Below are positions 5,813 to 6,498 of a DNA stretch of 6,498 bases, one piece after another. The stretch is taken from contig JACRAA010000072.1 of NCBI GenBank assembly GCA_016213595.1, forward strand, positions 1 to 6,498, in the 5' to 3' direction. The notes beneath the pieces were generated by a model. That model worked only from the letters and a program-made list of their open reading frames with translations, made no database searches and was not told where the DNA came from. This stretch comes from Actinomycetota bacterium (lineage in GTDB: Bacteria; Actinomycetota; Actinomycetes; Propionibacteriales; Propionibacteriaceae). Each line of letters starts with the position of its first letter. Within the stretch, counting starts at the first letter, position 1. The position numbers were made by a program, and so were the translations under genes.

Positions 5813-6498
5813 GTGCCCTCGCCGATCCTCGCCCTCCTGGGTCCCACGGCCAGCGGCAAGTCGAGGCTCGGCGTGCGCTTGGCGGTGCACCTGAGGGAGA
5901 GCGGCAGGCCGGCGGAGATCGTCAATGCCGACTCGATGCTGGTCTACCGCGGGATGGACATCGGGACGGCGAAGCCCACGCTCGACGAGCGCGGAGGGGT
6001 TCCCCACCACCTCGTCGACATCCTCGACGTCCGCGAGAGCGCGACCGTCGCCGACTTCCAGAGGCTCGCGCGGGCTGCCATCGCCTCGTGCCAACAGCGA
6101 GGCGTCCTGCCGATCCTGGTCGGCGGCTCGGCGCTGTACCTGCGGGCGATCCTCGACGAGTTCGCCTTCCCGGGGACAGACCCCGACGTGCGTGCCGAGC
6201 TCGAGGCAGAGCTCGCGGTGACCGGACCGCAGGCGCTGTACGAGCGGTTGTCGCGGCTCGCGCCCGAGGCTGCCGCTGGGATCGAGCCGATGAACGGCCG
6301 CCGGGTGGTGCGTGCGCTGGAGGTGGTGGCACTCACGGGGTCCTACCGGGCGACGTTGCCCGAGCACCGGTACGCGCTGCCCGGTGTCGTACAGGTCGGG
6401 CTGGCCCTGGACCGGGCCACGATGGACGCGCGGATCGACGCGCGCGTCGACGAGATGTGGAGGCGAGGGCTGGTCGCCGAGGTGCGGGGGCTGGCGGA
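5813..6498 (+). CDS. miaA: tRNA dimethylallyltransferase MiaA, N-terminal part (3' truncated by window)
   Basis: MiaA transfers a dimethylallyl group from DMAPP to N6 of A37 in tRNAs reading UNN codons, making the i6A37 that MiaB then methylthiolates. There are 228 complete codons before the window ends. Family members are about 300-310 residues, so roughly the last quarter is missing. Visible motifs are the P-loop GPTASGKS (10-17), NADSMLVYRGMDIGTAKP (38-55) with the catalytic-region Asp40, PHHLVDILDV (64-73), VGGSALYLRAILD (103-115), FPGTDPDVRAELE (119-131) and NGRRVVRALEVVALTG (161-176). The GTG at 5813 was chosen because it places the P-loop at residue 10, as is usual, with GAGGAAGG upstream. 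An in-frame GTG at 5798 would add five residues but overlaps that ribosome-binding site. It lies in the same orientation as miaB but about 517 bp away, so it is probably transcribed separately. Confidence 0.96.
   Translation, partial: MPSPILALLGPTASGKSRLGVRLAVHLRESGRPAEIVNADSMLVYRGMDIGTAKPTLDERGGVPHHLVDILDVRESATVADFQRLARAAIASCQQRGVLPILVGGSALYLRAILDEFAFPGTDPDVRAELEAELAVTGPQALYERLSRLAPEAAAGIEPMNGRRVVRALEVVALTGSYRATLPEHRYALPGVVQVGLALDRATMDARIDARVDEMWRRGLVAEVRGLA

Noticed and set aside
5711..6367. 218-codon minus-strand frame opposite miaA
   Set aside because: miaA motifs are unmistakable on the plus strand, and the antisense frame shows no domain.
1..6498. CRISPR arrays, insertion sequences, phage genes or rRNA/tRNA genes
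   Set aside because: No direct-repeat array, transposase motif, terminal inverted repeats or RNA-gene structure was seen.

Overview
The window comes from a high-GC actinobacterial chromosome. GC is strongly biased at third codon positions, Shine-Dalgarno sites are good or start sites near-leaderless, and the gene content (rny, a gluABCD-type amino-acid ABC operon, miaB, miaA) is a conserved core neighbourhood in Actinomycetes. A Propionibacteriales- or Micrococcales-like genome is plausible, but the genus cannot be fixed from this sequence.

Layout from left to right. (1) Positions 1-513 (+) hold the C-terminal third of RNase Y, whose 5' part lies outside the window. (2) Positions 525-3758 (-) hold a four-gene operon read leftward as gluA (ATPase), gluB (lipoprotein binding protein), gluC and gluD (permeases). 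It encodes a complete polar amino-acid importer, probably for glutamate. gluD converges on rny with 11 bp between the stop codons. (3) Positions 3759-3852 are a short divergent control region with near-leaderless -10-like elements facing both ways and a 17-bp inverted repeat. (4) Positions 3853-5295 (+) hold complete miaB. (5) Positions 5296-5812 contain no conserved large gene. They hold a perfect 31-bp palindrome, probably a bidirectional terminator, and on the minus strand a tiny gene with an exceptionally strong ribosome-binding site. Its first 36 codons resemble the N-terminal half of MT0933-like (Rv0909-type) antitoxins. The rest of that gene appears frame-disrupted. (6) Positions 5813-6498 (+) hold the first 228 codons of miaA, cut by the window edge.

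MiaA (prenylation of A37) and MiaB (2-methylthiolation of the resulting i6A37) act one after the other on tRNAs that read UNN codons. RNase Y is an RNA-decay and processing enzyme. The Glu transporter is a separate uptake system lying between them.

Most of the window is ordinary housekeeping DNA and no undescribed multi-gene system is visible. The item most worth a second look is the small antitoxin-like gene between miaB and miaA, with its apparent pair of compensating frameshifts and the palindrome just downstream.
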